Source: Isoetes taiwanensis | Lineage: Eukaryota > Streptophyta > Lycopodiopsida > Isoetales > Isoetaceae | Assembly: GCA_021234155.1 (NCBI GenBank) | Contig: JAJEKV010000205.1 | Coordinates: 977,501-1,041,500, forward strand | DNA length: 64,000 nt | Direction of reading: 5' to 3' | Shown: piece after piece, positions 10,789 to 22,550 of the stretch | Numbering within the stretch: the first letter of the stretch is position 1 | Layout of the letters: every line of letters begins with the position of its first letter | Program-made: the position numbers and the translations under genes | Notes under the pieces: model-generated | Database searches by the model: none | The model's input: the letters and a program-made list of their open reading frames with translations, nothing else | Told to the model about the DNA's origin: nothing

Positions 10789-11553
10789 TCATGTGATGCC
10801 AAAAAATGCACTAGGAGATGACGTGGCCGATTTGGTTTATGTGCACCCATTCTTTGTGCTGTAAAGATCTCTAGGCTTCGAATATGTCTCGTATCCATGA
10901 AAAACCATGCGGCTGCCTCTGTATCTGAACTAGAACAATGCTTCTAGCACCTTTACAAGATGTAGGTCCAAGTGCCGGGGTTGGTTGGGCTAATCTGAAC
11001 CTGTATTCTTTGTTCTTTTTGAAGTGCTGGCCTCTAGGGTCTGTGTGTTGTCTTGAGCTCTATCCTGCATATCCACATCCAAATCACCCTTACCTCCATC
11101 TGGACTATGGCATCCACTTGGAGTATATTTGCAAATATCTCTTCTTCAGTCTGGACCATGGCATCTATTACCGATGGGACTGGTGACTTCATGGCACTAG
11201 TAAGACACACTGCTTTCATCAGAAGTGCCCAAAGTTTTAAAACATGTTTCCACATTTCCACAGGCATATGTACGGATGTCTTCATAACAGGAACCCCAGA
11301 TTGGATCCTCTGGAACATAACAGGAATTGTAATGTGTTCAGTGCTGAAGAAACGACCTTGATATTGTTGAGGAAGGGGTTGTTGAAATGGTACTATGTGT
11401 GACTAATGGAGAAGGGATCCATTCAGAGTCTAGTGGTGCCAAGGCGTGAGCTTGACTGGTTTTCTTGCCATATCTCTGGCCATACGGGTCATGACATAGG
11501 GCCAATTTGGTAGGAGAAAATGAACTGGAGGGGGGTTGGTGACAAATGGGAGA

Positions 11554-11558
11554 ATTAC
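11554..11558. repeat. Target-site duplication, left
   Basis: ATTAC directly before the 5' LTR, matched at 31920-31924. Confidence 0.9.
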
Positions 11559-13113
11559 TGTGACGTTCCAAGTATTTATACGGATAAATATACTGACACG
11601 TCACACAGGGAAGATACGCCACCATGGGGTATTTGAACCTAGGGGGTTGACCTAAAAGGGATTAATTTAGCTATGCTAAATTAATAAAGGGGTAATTAAA
11701 GGATAATTACCTAGAATTAAGGAAGTAGTATTTAATTAACTTAAATAGGATAATTGATTAATTAGGAAGGCGCCACTTGGCCAAATTCGATTGGCCAGCC
11801 GGGGAATGCTAACTTGGGTCATCAAACTGGACCCCTATCCCATTTGGCCCCAAAAATCGAACCAGGAGGAGCAGCTGCTGAGCGCCCAAGTTCCTTAAAG
11901 ATGGAGATACCTCATGATAATGGATCCAACAGAAACTCGGGTTAGTGGATAGTCTAGCTTGATGTTTCTAGGGTAGCGCCTCAGTCAGTCTTCTCTGGTT
12001 GTCTCTGCTTAGGATTAACCCTTCTTTGATACTTAGGATTATGTGTCAATTATGGATTATGTTTTGTATGGATGGATGGATGAATCTATGATAGTATCTC
12101 TGTTAGCCTTCCGTAAAGCAGGGATTAAAAGGGGGGGTAGAGACCTCTGTGCTTTATGTTCTTAGTATGCTCCTAGTAGTTCTCCTAGTACCCGGTAAAT
12201 GCGGCATGTGCACAAGAGACCACCGAGCCGTGGATTCTATGGAATTGCTCAGCACCAGAGAAGGGACGCAGTGGTGAAGTGGGGGTGGGGTTTTGCACGA
12301 ACATAAAAGGCTCCTGAGACTCCTACAGTGGTCTAGGCCTGATAGCCGGTCACGTAGAGGGCCGGGTATGGGTCTGACACTCCCTGGGTGCAGAGGTGTG
12401 ACCCGTATGGGGCATCCTGTACTTTGAAGATAAAGTTAGGGAAGTAGGTCGGGTACGGATGCGGGGGTCGCTGATGCGGCACGTATTCTCTAGCTCACCC
12501 ATGGAACCGCTGCGATCCTGGAAGGGGACACCTCCCCGACCTGCCTCATCGGACCAGGGAGATGTAACCTGGAGTAGACTTGAAGGGTGGTACCTTGAGT
12601 CTGCGTCTCCGGAAGGCTATAGTGATGCCATAGCATGATTCGACTCATCTGCAAAGTGTGCACAGGATGGGCGGATGGAGTGGACAACCCTAGCCGATGT
12701 TCTATGCCAGCCAACGCCATGCCAAGATTCGGTCTGCTGATCTCTTGAGACCTAGCCATCAGTCGATCCTCACTGGAGTCTGAGCCAGGGTAGAACCATG
12801 GGTTTTGGGGTGTTTTCTCTAGTATTAAATGCATCTTCTCTGTTATTATCAGTTGGATGGATGTGCCACCCTTCGTGGTGGTTATTTATGATATGATTAG
12901 GCTGTATGCTAACCTTGTATGCACGCTTCCGCGATATAGGAGTCCCATTGAAGGCGTGGGCCGAGTGAAGGCGTGTGTCCTTCACTCGGGCATCTTTCCA
13001 TAGATGGTCCGAGTTAGACGGAGGGCCCTGCTCATGGCGAGTTGGTTGCCATGGGAGGGGGAAGTCCCCGTATGTATCCGCCTGAGTGGCGTATATGTTC
13101 TGGGAGTGTCACA
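11559..13113 (+). repeat. Gypsy 5' LTR
   Basis: 1555 bp, starting TGTGACGTTCC and ending GTGTCACA. It aligns end to end with 30363-31919; by eye I count about 25-30 substitutions and a few indels of 1-15 bp. Open frames inside it (for example 12490-12834, minus strand) are present in both LTRs and are not genes. Confidence 0.95.
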
Positions 13114-13114
13114 G

Positions 13115-13127
13115 TGGTATCAGAGCC
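13115..13127 (+). other. Gypsy primer binding site (initiator tRNA-Met)
   Basis: TGGTATCAGAGCC starts two bases after the LTR end and complements the initiator tRNA-Met 3' end. Confidence 0.93.
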
Positions 13128-13797
13128 GTGATTTTGGTAGCCCAAAATCATAGCACTGACCAAACCCCTAACTCGTTAGTTCGGTAGTTAGGTGGGAGTT
13201 TAAGCTAGTTGGACTGTTTTAACTCTTCGATGTTTGATTTTGTGCTAGGTTGATGTCATAAATTGTAAGTTCTAAGAAGTTTAGGGCGACTGGAGGACCC
13301 AAGTTTGGAAGGGCCATAACTTTTTGTAGGTAGCTCAGATGAAGGCAAAAATGGTTCCAATGGATCGGGCACCTCCCAAATACCCTAGGGGGCACGTTAT
13401 CCGAGGGCAAAATGGCGACAGCAAGGCGAAAAAGCAAAAGGGGCGCTGCTGTCGGATAAGGTGTTTTTCTCGAGAAGTTAAGGGCGTATAATGCTAGCAG
13501 CGCCCCATACAGTTCCGCGTATAAAAATACGCGTCCGTTTTAAAAAAAAAAAAATTAGAAAACTTTTCAAAAAAGTTAAAAAGTTTAGATTCAAATTTGT
13601 GTTTCTTTTTGAAAAGTGTGTTTGTTGGGACGTCTTCCTGCCGCCGTAGCCGCCGGAGTAGAGCTCGCCCGTCGCCATAGCCGACCTTGCATGCTACCCT
13701 GTTGCCACCCTAACCGCCTAGCATCTCCCTTCTGACCCTAGCGCCACCTACCCTACTCTAAGCGCCCATTTCCTTGCCACTTGCATCCGCTAGTGCC
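13128..13797 (+). other. Gypsy leader
   Basis: Untranslated leader between primer site and the first accessory ORF. It includes a 13-base A run at 13541-13553, and no coding signal is recognised. Confidence 0.6.
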
Positions 13798-14733
13798 ATG
13801 ATGCTGCGCTTCAAGCTCACCGTGGACCTAAAGAAGGCGAATGTCTTCCAGCTGTATAGTGTCCTAGTGGATCATCTCTCTGATGATAGTGATATGATTG
13901 ACACTATTCTAAACCTGCTTGTGACTCATTTCACTGAGAGCCATAGAATCCCCTACCCAATCTTCCATTTCAATGAACGCTTCCTCATGAAGCTGAATGC
14001 TGCAGACCAACCTTACACTCTTGTAGCTTAGGCCATAGTTAAGTTTTACCCGCTAGCAAGCCAAGAGGAGGATCCCGTAGAACTTATTCGGATTGAGGCC
14101 CAAAGGATTTTGCACCTTGCTAGGGTAGAGGACCTCCAGCAAATTGCTAGTGGCCTACCAGAAGAGCGGGCTAGCCATTTTTATTACCTTGGTAAAGGCC
14201 ATGTGCTTATGTACAGGGACCATTACAACCTTCCCCCTTTCTTTTGGAATGATGAGTTGCATAGCTTCATTTTCGAGAATGTACCACCTAGCTTCACACA
14301 AGACCGCATGGACCTCGTGCAAGCTGACATGCGAGCTCACCCGGACCGGTACCATATGGAGATTGCAAGGCAAATACAAGTGTGCCAGGACAAGGAAGCT
14401 AGGGATGCCGAGAGAGAGCGGATCCGTAGGGAAGAGGAAGTTGCCCAAAACCACCAGGGCGCAGACCAAACTGTTGTTCAGCAGGGAGATCAACATGTGG
14501 TCCAGGAAGGAGGTCAGAATGCTGTTGTCCCGGATAAGGAGGAGAGGTGGGGTAACCGGAAGAGGAAGCTTACGAAGCCCACACGGGGAGGCGTCGGCTA
14601 CAAGACCCGACTGCAGAGGGACGCCCAAATCGGAAAGAACACGTCGGCTCAGCGACAGGAGCAGATTGTTCAGAGGGCGAAACATCCGAAAACCGGGGGG
14701 GAAGTCCTTACCCCTGCCCCGGCCACCTGCTAA
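13798..14733 (+). pseudogene. Accessory ORF A of the gypsy element (unknown function)
   Basis: One reading frame runs from ATG at 13798 to the stop ending at 14733, broken only by a TAG at 14029-14031. Without that stop it would be about 311 residues. The N-terminal half is mixed helical with VFQLYSVLVDHLSDDSD and a FENVPPSFTQDRMDLV segment. From about residue 195 it is strongly charged and Gln-rich (REEEVAQNHQGADQTVVQQG), then basic (NRKRKLTKPTRGG), like a nucleic-acid-binding tail. I recognise no family. It is sense-oriented and upstream of gag, so it could be a captured host gene or an element-specific protein. No zinc knuckle or protease motif is present. Confidence 0.6.
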
Positions 14734-15288
14734 GCCAAGGAAGCCTCATAGATTCTGACCCGGTACGGTGGCTCTCAGGGAGATTCGGAAATATCAGAAG
14801 ACAGCGGAGCCTTTGATACGCCGCCTGCCCTTTCAGCGTCTGGTCCGGGAAATTGCCCAAGACTTCAACCGACCTGAGGTTCCAGGCATTCGCTTTGCTT
14901 GCACTTCAGGAAGCCGCTGAGGCATGCCTTGTGGAAATTTTGAGTGATGCTAGCCTCTGTGCAATTCATGCTAAAAGAGTTACCATAATGCTCGCAAGAA
15001 GGATCCGAGGGGAATTTCGCTGACTGTTGGAACTTTCTTTGTTTTATTGTACAAATTTTGTGATCAATATCTATGTAAATTTTTTTTTTTTTCTGAAGCC
15101 ATAAACTCAAAATTATGTCTTTTTGCCATTTGGTGTATATTTAAATGTAAATTATTAAGTAAATAATAATTTTTTTATAACCTAGGAAAACGTGCCGAAA
15201 AGTATAAAGCCACTTTTTGGCCCATTAGGGTTTCATTTTCGTTTTTGCTTCTAGAGTTTGTCTCCTCCTCTCTTGCGCCTTCTTCCTC
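14734..15288 (+). other. Spacer with candidate internal promoter
   Basis: AT-rich spacer. Near its end TATAAA lies at 15203-15208, about 80 bp before the ATG of accessory ORF B. The intervening pyrimidine-rich stretch looks like a plant 5' untranslated leader. This suggests, but does not prove, that ORF B has its own transcript. Confidence 0.45.
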
Positions 15289-16570
15289 ATGGCTCGCCCA
15301 ACTCTAGAACAGTGGTACTTGGATGGTGCGCACTGGGACCCCGCGGTTCCCCTTGATCTTCTACATCCTCATCTGCTCCAGCAAGTGGATCTCATCCACA
15401 ACATACAAGCGCACCCCGACTACGCTGCTTTTCTTCAGTTCTACTGTGAGGAGATCGTGCCTGCTTGTGTCTTCAATGAAGACGACTCACAGCTCTACCT
15501 CGACTTCCACACCTTGCTCGAGATGTTGGGAGGCGATGATCATGCCCGCAATGTCATTAAGGGCATTAGGAGGAGAGGGACCGACCTCCCTATCGTTACT
15601 ATAGATCGGGAAGTCTGTTTTGAGGCTCGATTCGCGCTGGCCATCATCATGGACCAGTATATTGAGGATGAGCAGATAGCTGCCGAGCAGTCTTCTACAC
15701 CAGTACCTCCTGACCCGGAAGACGATGAAGTCGTCGGACGAGCAGGACTTTGCACGGTGGAAGGAGCTAGCCACCGAAGCACCGGCAGCGCGAGACAAAG
15801 CCCTTAAACTCGAAGGGCTAAACCTCCTCCCTACAATACTCTTGAACAACCAAGAGTACCTGATTCTCGAGGACATTATGTGGGCTTACCGCGTCATTGC
15901 GGATATGCGGGGCCGCCGAAAGATAGAGGTCCTCTATGACATTGCGGAGTACTGCCAGGATGACTTCCTCGACTTTACAACACCTGTTGTGCATCCGCCA
16001 CAAGTCGAGAACTTGTTAGTATTTCGGCCAGAAGAGCTAGAACCCGTTGAGATCCTTTTGTCTCTTCGGCAATTCCTATTGACTGATGCACCCCAGCCTC
16101 CTGAGGAGCAATTTGCGGCTCACATGCGCCCTCCTCCTGCAGTTCAGCCTTTACAGATCACTATGGGAGGGGTGGATAAAGAGGAGGAAGACCTTTGGGA
16201 CACCAAGATGAGTCTTAGGGATGACAAAGGCGAAGCAGAGCAGGAGAAGATCCCTGTTAACTTGGAAAAGGAAGCAGAGACCTCCAGGGATCCGCAAATT
16301 AGGGCAATGGGCAACCATTTGACCCAAATCTTCCTTTCAGCCTTCCGGCAAGGTGAGGTCTTGTTCTTCTCCAAGAATTTGGGGCCTTCTTCTGAAGCAT
16401 CTTGGTGGGCGCTCCGTGCGTTATTCACCTTGGCGGGCCATAAGAAGATTGACTATCACGCCACCACTATCACCTTGGTCCGACGAGATTTGGCTATCGT
16501 GGCATTGGGCGATGTGGCGGGCTGCGCTAATATGCGACTCCTTGTGGCGGCACCCTTGGCCACTTGCTGA
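15289..16570 (+). pseudogene. Accessory ORF B of the gypsy element (unknown function)
   Basis: ATG at 15289 opens MARPTLEQWYLDGAHWDP in good context. The frame runs to about 15720 and continues in another frame from 15725 to 16570, with an overlap in a Glu/Asp-rich stretch. One small indel therefore splits what was probably a roughly 425-residue protein. The sequence is acidic and leucine-rich, with TLLEMLGGDDHARNVIKGI in the first half. The second half has ILEDIMWAYRVIADMRGRRK and FFSKNLGPSSEASWWALRALF. No known domain, knuckle or catalytic motif is recognised. Its preserved length and codon use suggest recent function. Confidence 0.6.
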
Positions 16571-16831
16571 CCACCGGAGGCAGCAGCTCGAGCCGCTCTC
16601 TCTGCTAGCCCCAGCACCACCTTGATGCGCTACCGGCCACCTCCTCAGCCTATGGACGACGATGAGGAACCTAGTTCTTAGACATCTTTTTACAATTATA
16701 AATCTTTGTATTGCGTATAGATGTAATCCTTGATTGGCATTTTTTTTAAGCCATCATATAATATATGTGCTATTTTCTCATGTTTTATGATTATTGTATC
16801 GTTGAGCGATTAAATTGTTTCCCTATGGTAC

Positions 16832-17365
16832 TTGTTTGTCTCTTTTAGAGTTTGGAGTATAAGAAATCGTTCAACATTGTATATTCATTCTTGCCATCTT
16901 ACAGACGATGAGCTCGAAGAAATCGAAGACAGAATAACCGACGAATTACGAAGGGACGATCAGGTACCTCCAGAGCAAGACTATGGTCAATGGTATGGGA
17001 AGTATCAGGATCGGGATGACGATTATGAAGCAGAGGAGCCCGTGGCAGAAGGAGACCCCTACGACCCAACTAAGGGCTTGGAAATTGTCAATATCCTCCG
17101 TGAGCGAGCTTTCAAGCATCTACAACAAACTCTCCGTCGTACCTGGGATTACTGGGATATGACAAAGCACGAGGCTTTTGCCGACGCAAATGATCATCTA
17201 TGGCAGATCTTTTATGCGCTAAGAGACCTCTTCAATTTCCTTATTATTAGTCCTACGTTAGACTACCAGTACGTTATCATCCAGGCATGGGCTCGCTACA
17301 AGGTAGTCAGGGCAGTACGGGAGAGCATCCGTTACTCCATCCTGTACCCTTTCGCGCAGCCCTAG
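16832..17365 (+). CDS. Accessory ORF C of the gypsy element (unknown function)
   Basis: A 177-codon open frame; the first codons are TTG, so the true start is unclear. TCTCTTTTAG and CCATCTTACAG near 16850 and 16905 look like splice acceptors, so this may be an exon. The protein is very acidic at first (DDELEEIEDRITDELRRDDQ), then helical and aromatic-rich (RRTWDYWDMTKHEAFADAND, LFNFLIISPTLDYQYVII). No family is recognised. It lies between accessory ORF B and gag in the same orientation. Confidence 0.5.
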   Translation: MFVSFRVWSIRNRSTLYIHSCHLTDDELEEIEDRITDELRRDDQVPPEQDYGQWYGKYQDRDDDYEAEEPVAEGDPYDPTKGLEIVNILRERAFKHLQQTLRRTWDYWDMTKHEAFADANDHLWQIFYALRDLFNFLIISPTLDYQYVIIQAWARYKVVRAVRESIRYSILYPFAQP

Positions 17366-17597
17366 GCCTGATCTCTTCAGTTGGTTAAAAATTGTCCAAT
17401 GTATAATCACTACTTTTGTATTGTACAACCTTAAGTTTTTGTGAAAACACACCTCCAATGTAACTGCCATTTTGACTTTACAATAAAGTTCTTTTCCTTA
17501 ATTCTCTTGTATTGTCTTTATTATTGTTTCCTAGTACTGCTCAAAATGATCTTCATTGTGACACTTGGTATCACAATAATTCTGCTTATACCTTCTT

Positions 17598-18920
17598 TTG
17601 CTCAATATAGACGGTGCACGTAACGCCTCATGGCAGACACCCTCAAATGCTAGCAGATTAACGCCTGAACAAGAACTCCTGTTGATGAAGCGGCAGTTAG
17701 TAGAGCTACAGGCTTATGTGTTAAATGCCAACCCACCACAGTATATGCAGGAGAACGGACAGGAGTTACCTCCGTTACCGCCAAGTCCACCACTACAGCA
17801 GCCACCTGCACCGGAACCAGGCCCTGTACCCGCACAAAGGAGGTACCGTTCCAAACGTCGTCGAAGCTCGTCTACAGATAGTGCCACATCCTCACAATCA
17901 GCCACTTCTGTGTCTTCAGAGTCATCTATATCGTCTGGTGACCATGCAAAGGCCCGAGACAAGGAGTATTGTAAGATGGTTGATACCGCCATTACCAGTA
18001 TATGGAAAAACAGAAAATTGGCTCAGTTTGACGGGAAATCTAGAGGCGGCCTGAACGCAGAGTCTTGGTTGGACGAAATGAAGGAGTTTGGGAAATCCTA
18101 TGGGATGACGGAGAAAGATACATGAAAAGTTGCCACTACAAACCTTACAGGGGCCGCTTGTATTTGGTGGAAGGGCTATGCTAGAGCCAAGCATCTAGAC
18201 AGAAGCAGATGCAAGTTTAAAAAGTTTGCCAAAGCTTTTAAGTCGCATTATGTGCCCCGTGCGCACAAATGCCAACAGATTCAGACTTTTTACAGGTTGG
18301 AGCAGAAGGGTATGTCAGTTCAGGTCTACACAGATGAATTCATGCGCTTGAGGCTGTATGTCCCCGGTATGAACGAGAAGAGGGCGGTGGAGGGCTATAT
18401 TGAAGGGTTGGCCCCCTCAATTAAACGAATGGTTAAGGCCATAGACCCGAAGTCGATTTCGGAGGTCGAGGCTACGGCATTGAGCCTTGAAGAGGACACG
18501 CCAAGAAACCCAGTACCAGCGCCCGCCTCTTACTCCCAGCTACGCCCGTACACACCTTACAAGCCCCGCTCACCAAGTCCTGGGCCTTCTCAGCATAACT
18601 CTAACGGTCGCCAGGAAAAGAAAGTCACCTTCAACATGCCAGACAAACCGAACAATGTCGGTAACTCAGTTCGGAACCTCTTACAATCTATTCCCAAAGA
18701 GGCCCGAGAGCAGCTCCGCAAAGAGAAGGCATGTTACAGGTGTATGCGGCCTGGGCACTTCATGCAGAATTGCCCTTATGTCACACAGACTGCCCAGCTG
18801 GCCATGGCCAACCTTGATTGGGACGATCTCGAGTCTACACCACCTGTCGACGAGGAGGCTCCCGAGTATATTCACGGTGCATCCCATATCCTTGCAGCCA
18901 TTGAAACCGGCAATCTTTGA
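17598..18920 (+). pseudogene. Gypsy gag with CCHC knuckle
   Basis: One frame holds the gag domain, with a TGA at 18123-18125 inside it and another TGA at 18918-18920. Both sit where an Arg codon CGA would fit. The N-terminal part has a Pro-rich run and a Ser/Arg-rich run. The retrotransposon gag core follows (NAESWLDEMKEFGKSYGM, GAACIWWKGYARAKHL, YRLEQKGMSVQVYTDEFMRL). A CX2CX4HX4C knuckle (CYRCMRPGHFMQNC) lies at about 18732-18773. The true start is uncertain: an ATG at 17629 is in another frame. Gag forms the particle and packages RNA. Confidence 0.85.
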
Positions 18921-21251
18921 AAGTCGACCGCCGTTATTTCCACTATAGGTCAAGTAGACAGTAAGCCTTTCATAATTCTTATGGATACGAGAAGTACACA
19001 TAATTTTGCTTCTCCTAGAATGGCCCAGGTGTTGCAACTTGAAACTTTGAGATCCCGACCGAAACCTGTAACTTTAGCCAGTGGTAAGATCAGACATACA
19101 AACGGCCATCGCATTAACCTCAAAATGCAGCTGCCAGGTGCACCAGTTGCATTGGGTGCCGAGTTAATGGATATCGGCAAATATGATCTGATTGTTGGCA
19201 TGGAATTCTTGGCATCCGCAAAAGCCAATATAGACTGCGAAAAATGGGAGGTTACCTTCAACGCAGTTAATGGAGCCCGCGTAACTATAAAAGGTGATCC
19301 ATTAAACCCCATTATGCAGTCCATGTCCATCAGACAGTTAAATAAGGCTATATGCAGGGATAAGCTACTTTATGTCATCAGACTTGCATCTATTGAGTCA
19401 GATATTAAACAGAAGCAAGTAGTTGATACGTTGCCAGAGAGCATTGCTAATCTTCTCAATGATTTTAGCGATCTCTTTCCGGACGAGATCCAGAAACTTC
19501 CTCCATTTAGAGGGGTGGAGTGTGAGATAGCTTTAGAACCAGGTACTAAGCCGACCAGTAAGGCCCCGTACCGTATGAGTCCCCCTGAATTGGCAGAGCT
19601 TAAGAAGCAACTTCAAGAGTTACTAAACCTAGGCTTCATTCGGCCTAGTGTTTCGCCTTTTGGCACTCCTATCCTTTTTGTTAAGAAGAAGGATGGCTCC
19701 TTGAGTATGTGTATCGATTATCGGCAGCTCAACAAGCATACGATCAAGAATCGCTATGCTTTGCCTAGAGCAGACGATCTCATGGACTAGTTGCAAGGGG
19801 CGAAGTACTTCTCAAAGATTGACTTACGCTCCGGATATCACCAAATAAGAATTAAAGAGGAGGACATCCATAAGTCTGCTTTTCGCACTAGATATGGGCA
19901 TTATGAGTTTACCGTTATGCCTTTTGGATTAACTAATGCCCCCGCAACTTTTATGCGGTTAATGAATGATGTCTTCCGACAATACTTGGATGATTTTGTT
20001 GTTATTTTCTTTGACGACATTCTCATCTATAGTAAGACCCTGGAGGAGCATGAGAAACATCTTCGGTTGGCCCTACAAAAGCTAAGACATCACCAACTCT
20101 TTGCCAAGTTCTCTAAGTGCAAGTTTGCCACTCCGAAGGTGGATTATTTGGGACATGTCATTTCAGCAGAGGGAATTGCTACAGATCCAGCAAACATAGA
20201 GGCAGTGAGGGATTGGCCCATTCCAGGTAATATTTCAGAGGTCCGAAGTTTTTTAGGATTGGCAGGGTATTACCGGAAATTTGTTAAGGATTTTGCAAAG
20301 ATTGCAGCACCTCTTACCGATCTTACAAAGCATGAGAAAGTGAAGGATTGGATTGAGCATTGGAAAGCAAAGGTCCAGGGAAGTTTTCAGAAGCTTAAGG
20401 ATGCTTTAACATCAGCACCAGTCCTCACATTGCCGGACCCCAAAAAGGACAAACTAGTAGCAATGGATGCCAGTAAGATTGCTACCGGTGGAGTCCTAAT
20501 GCAGGAGGAAAGGGTTATTGCCTATGATTCAAAGAAAATGAATGAGACTGAACAGCGATACCCTACCCATGATCAGGAGTTGTTGACCGTTGTCCGCGCT
20601 CCGCGTATATGGAGACACTACCTTCTTGGTAGAAGATTTCAGCTTGATACGGATCATCAGAGTCTCCGTTATCTATCAACCCAGCCGAATCTCAACCTCC
20701 ATCAAAGGAGATGGATGGAATTTATTGAGGAGTACGATTTTGAAATTATGTATAAGCCTGGGAAACACAATGTGGTTGCGGATGTGTTGTCACGCCATCC
20801 CTTGGTAACCCGAACCCATTGTAACGCGATTTCTACACTCACCAGTGAGTTCGGAAAGCAGATAGAGCAGACCTTGGCCACAGATCCAGAGTTCCGTGAA
20901 GTATGGGTTAGTTTGGCTAAGGAGGCACGCACAGATAAAGAACGTGAAGCTTTCCGTTCGTATAAGAAAGGGGGCAATTTGCTATATTACAAAGATAAGT
21001 TGTGTGTACCTGAGACTTCAGGAGTACGTAAGCTTATTCTCCATGATACACACAACAGCCCTATCGCTGGACATGCAGGTTTTATGAAGACTTACTTTAA
21101 GATCCGCTCCAGTTGTTTTTGGCCGTGTATGGAGGACATTGCCAAGTATATTAAGCAGTGTCAGGTGTGTCAACAAACCAAGGCTGAGCAATTAAGGATT
21201 CCAGGAGAATTGCAACCTCTGGATGCCCCAATGCCAAATGGGAAGTCATAA
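18921..21251 (+). pseudogene. Gypsy protease, reverse transcriptase, RNase H and integrase N-terminus
   Basis: Same frame as gag. The protease region reads [13 protein letters not shown] near 18981, where the catalytic triad D-T/S-G is D-T-R; this suggests loss of activity through GGA to AGA. Reverse transcriptase runs from about 19560 to 20120 with [36 protein letters not shown] and active site [13 protein letters not shown] at 19788-19790 replaces a probable CAG in MD-QLQGAKYF. RNase H has MDAS, the DQELL acidic site and TDHQSL, ending VVADVLSRH. The integrase HHCC finger ([11 protein letters not shown]...CQVC) is at about 21040-21180. A frameshift at about 21240 ends the frame. Confidence 0.9.
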
Positions 21252-21662
21252 CCATGGATCTCATTGTGGGCCTTCCACGTACTCTCCGTGGATATGACGC
21301 ATTGATGGTAGTGGTCGACAAATTGTCGAAAATGGCTCATTTCTTGCCATGTCGTACCACGGATACAGCCTTCAATACCGCTTTGCTATTTGCAAAGGAG
21401 ATTTTCAGATTGCATGGAATGCCACGAGTTATCGTATCTAACAGGGATCCCAAATTCGTAAGTGCATTCTGGAAAGATTTCTTTGCAACCATCCAAACCA
21501 AACTTGCTATGAGTACGGCATATCATCCTCAGACGGATGGTCAGACAGAGCGTATCAATCGCATTATAGAAGATATGCTACGAAGTTATGTGTGGAGTAA
21601 GCAATCACAATGGGCTGACTATATTTATTTGGTCGAATTTGCCTATAATAGCATGAAACAGG

Positions 21663-22300
21663 TGAAAATTTATTCTTAGAAGAGGACTAACAATGCACTA
21701 GCATAAACTATCAATGCATTAACCATTGAATATATTATGAAAGATAAAATTCATAATCTAATACAATTCACATGGTTATATTTCATCTAGCAATGCAAGC
21801 AAAATTCCAGATGTTTATTCAATCATATCACGAACCACTACAGTCGAATCGAACTTCCCCCTAGACGGCTAGATCCGGGTTCATATCTGCTGTGCTTCAT
21901 TGTTCTCTGATTTCTCCTTTTATGCTTTCTCAGGCTCCATTCGGTTCGGGATAATCTTCTGCCTTTCTATGCATAGTTTCCATTGGTGCCACTGTTTTAT
22001 TTGACCGTCATTTCTTTCCTTGTATGGTCAACTGCCGACCTTTTTATCAGCATTATTTACCTCGTTCATTTTCCAATGGTTCTTACCATATAAGCCCAAC
22101 GAATAACTTCTTGCACTATGGTCTCATGTTAACCATTAGGTAACTGTAACAAACCTGATTATTTCTCAATGGTTCCCTTGCATATTGTCTCAGCGAAACC
22201 TTCTAGTTCTAATGTCTACCATTAGATAAACGTAGCAACTCTGGATCTTGTAACTTCAACCTTTCTCTTATAATGTTAATTCATGACATTAATATTTTCA
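21663..22300 (-). repeat. Nested copia 3' LTR (left in window)
   Basis: 638 bp, TGAAAATTTATTC... to ...AATATTTTCA on the plus strand. It lacks 6 bp (AGTTTA type) present in the other LTR. Confidence 0.95.
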
Positions 22301-22310
22301 TTCCCCCTTC
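22301..22310 (-). other. Nested copia polypurine tract
   Basis: The minus strand reads GAAGGGGGAA immediately before the 3' LTR, the expected plus-strand primer site. Confidence 0.85.
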
Positions 22311-22550
22311 ATGAATTAACATTTAACTGAACATATTATGTAACTGTATTCAATCATATCAACGGCTGTTGTAACTGTAACTTCTGTGTGCTGCATTATC
22401 TTTCCTGATTTACTTCAAAAACAACTTATGTCTGCTTCTCTTAACTTCTGTATAACTTTAACTTCTGAAATCATATTCATCATTCTTGAACCTGATGATG
22501 CAACTGTTTTTCCAACAAAATGTTTTCCATAGTGCTGTATTTTCATTTAC

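Larger units (their letters stand above)
7541..11553. other. Repeat-rich interval without a recognisable gene
   Basis: About 4 kb holds several direct repeats (listed separately), GC-rich hairpins near 8100-8530 and many short open frames. None has a recognisable domain or a consistent reading frame. The minus-strand frame at 11034-11318 (95 codons) and its continuation to 11625 run into the gypsy LTR. They look like remains of an older coding element split by the gypsy insertion, since the right flank at 31925 continues the same sequence. Confidence 0.5.

Noticed and set aside
10395-10898. 167-codon minus-strand frame
   Set aside because: It spans the 97-bp repeat and repeat-rich DNA, and shows no domain or plausible composition.
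12490-12834. 114-codon minus-strand frame, repeated as 31296-31769
   Set aside because: It lies inside the gypsy LTR in both copies, antisense to the element, with differing length and no domain.
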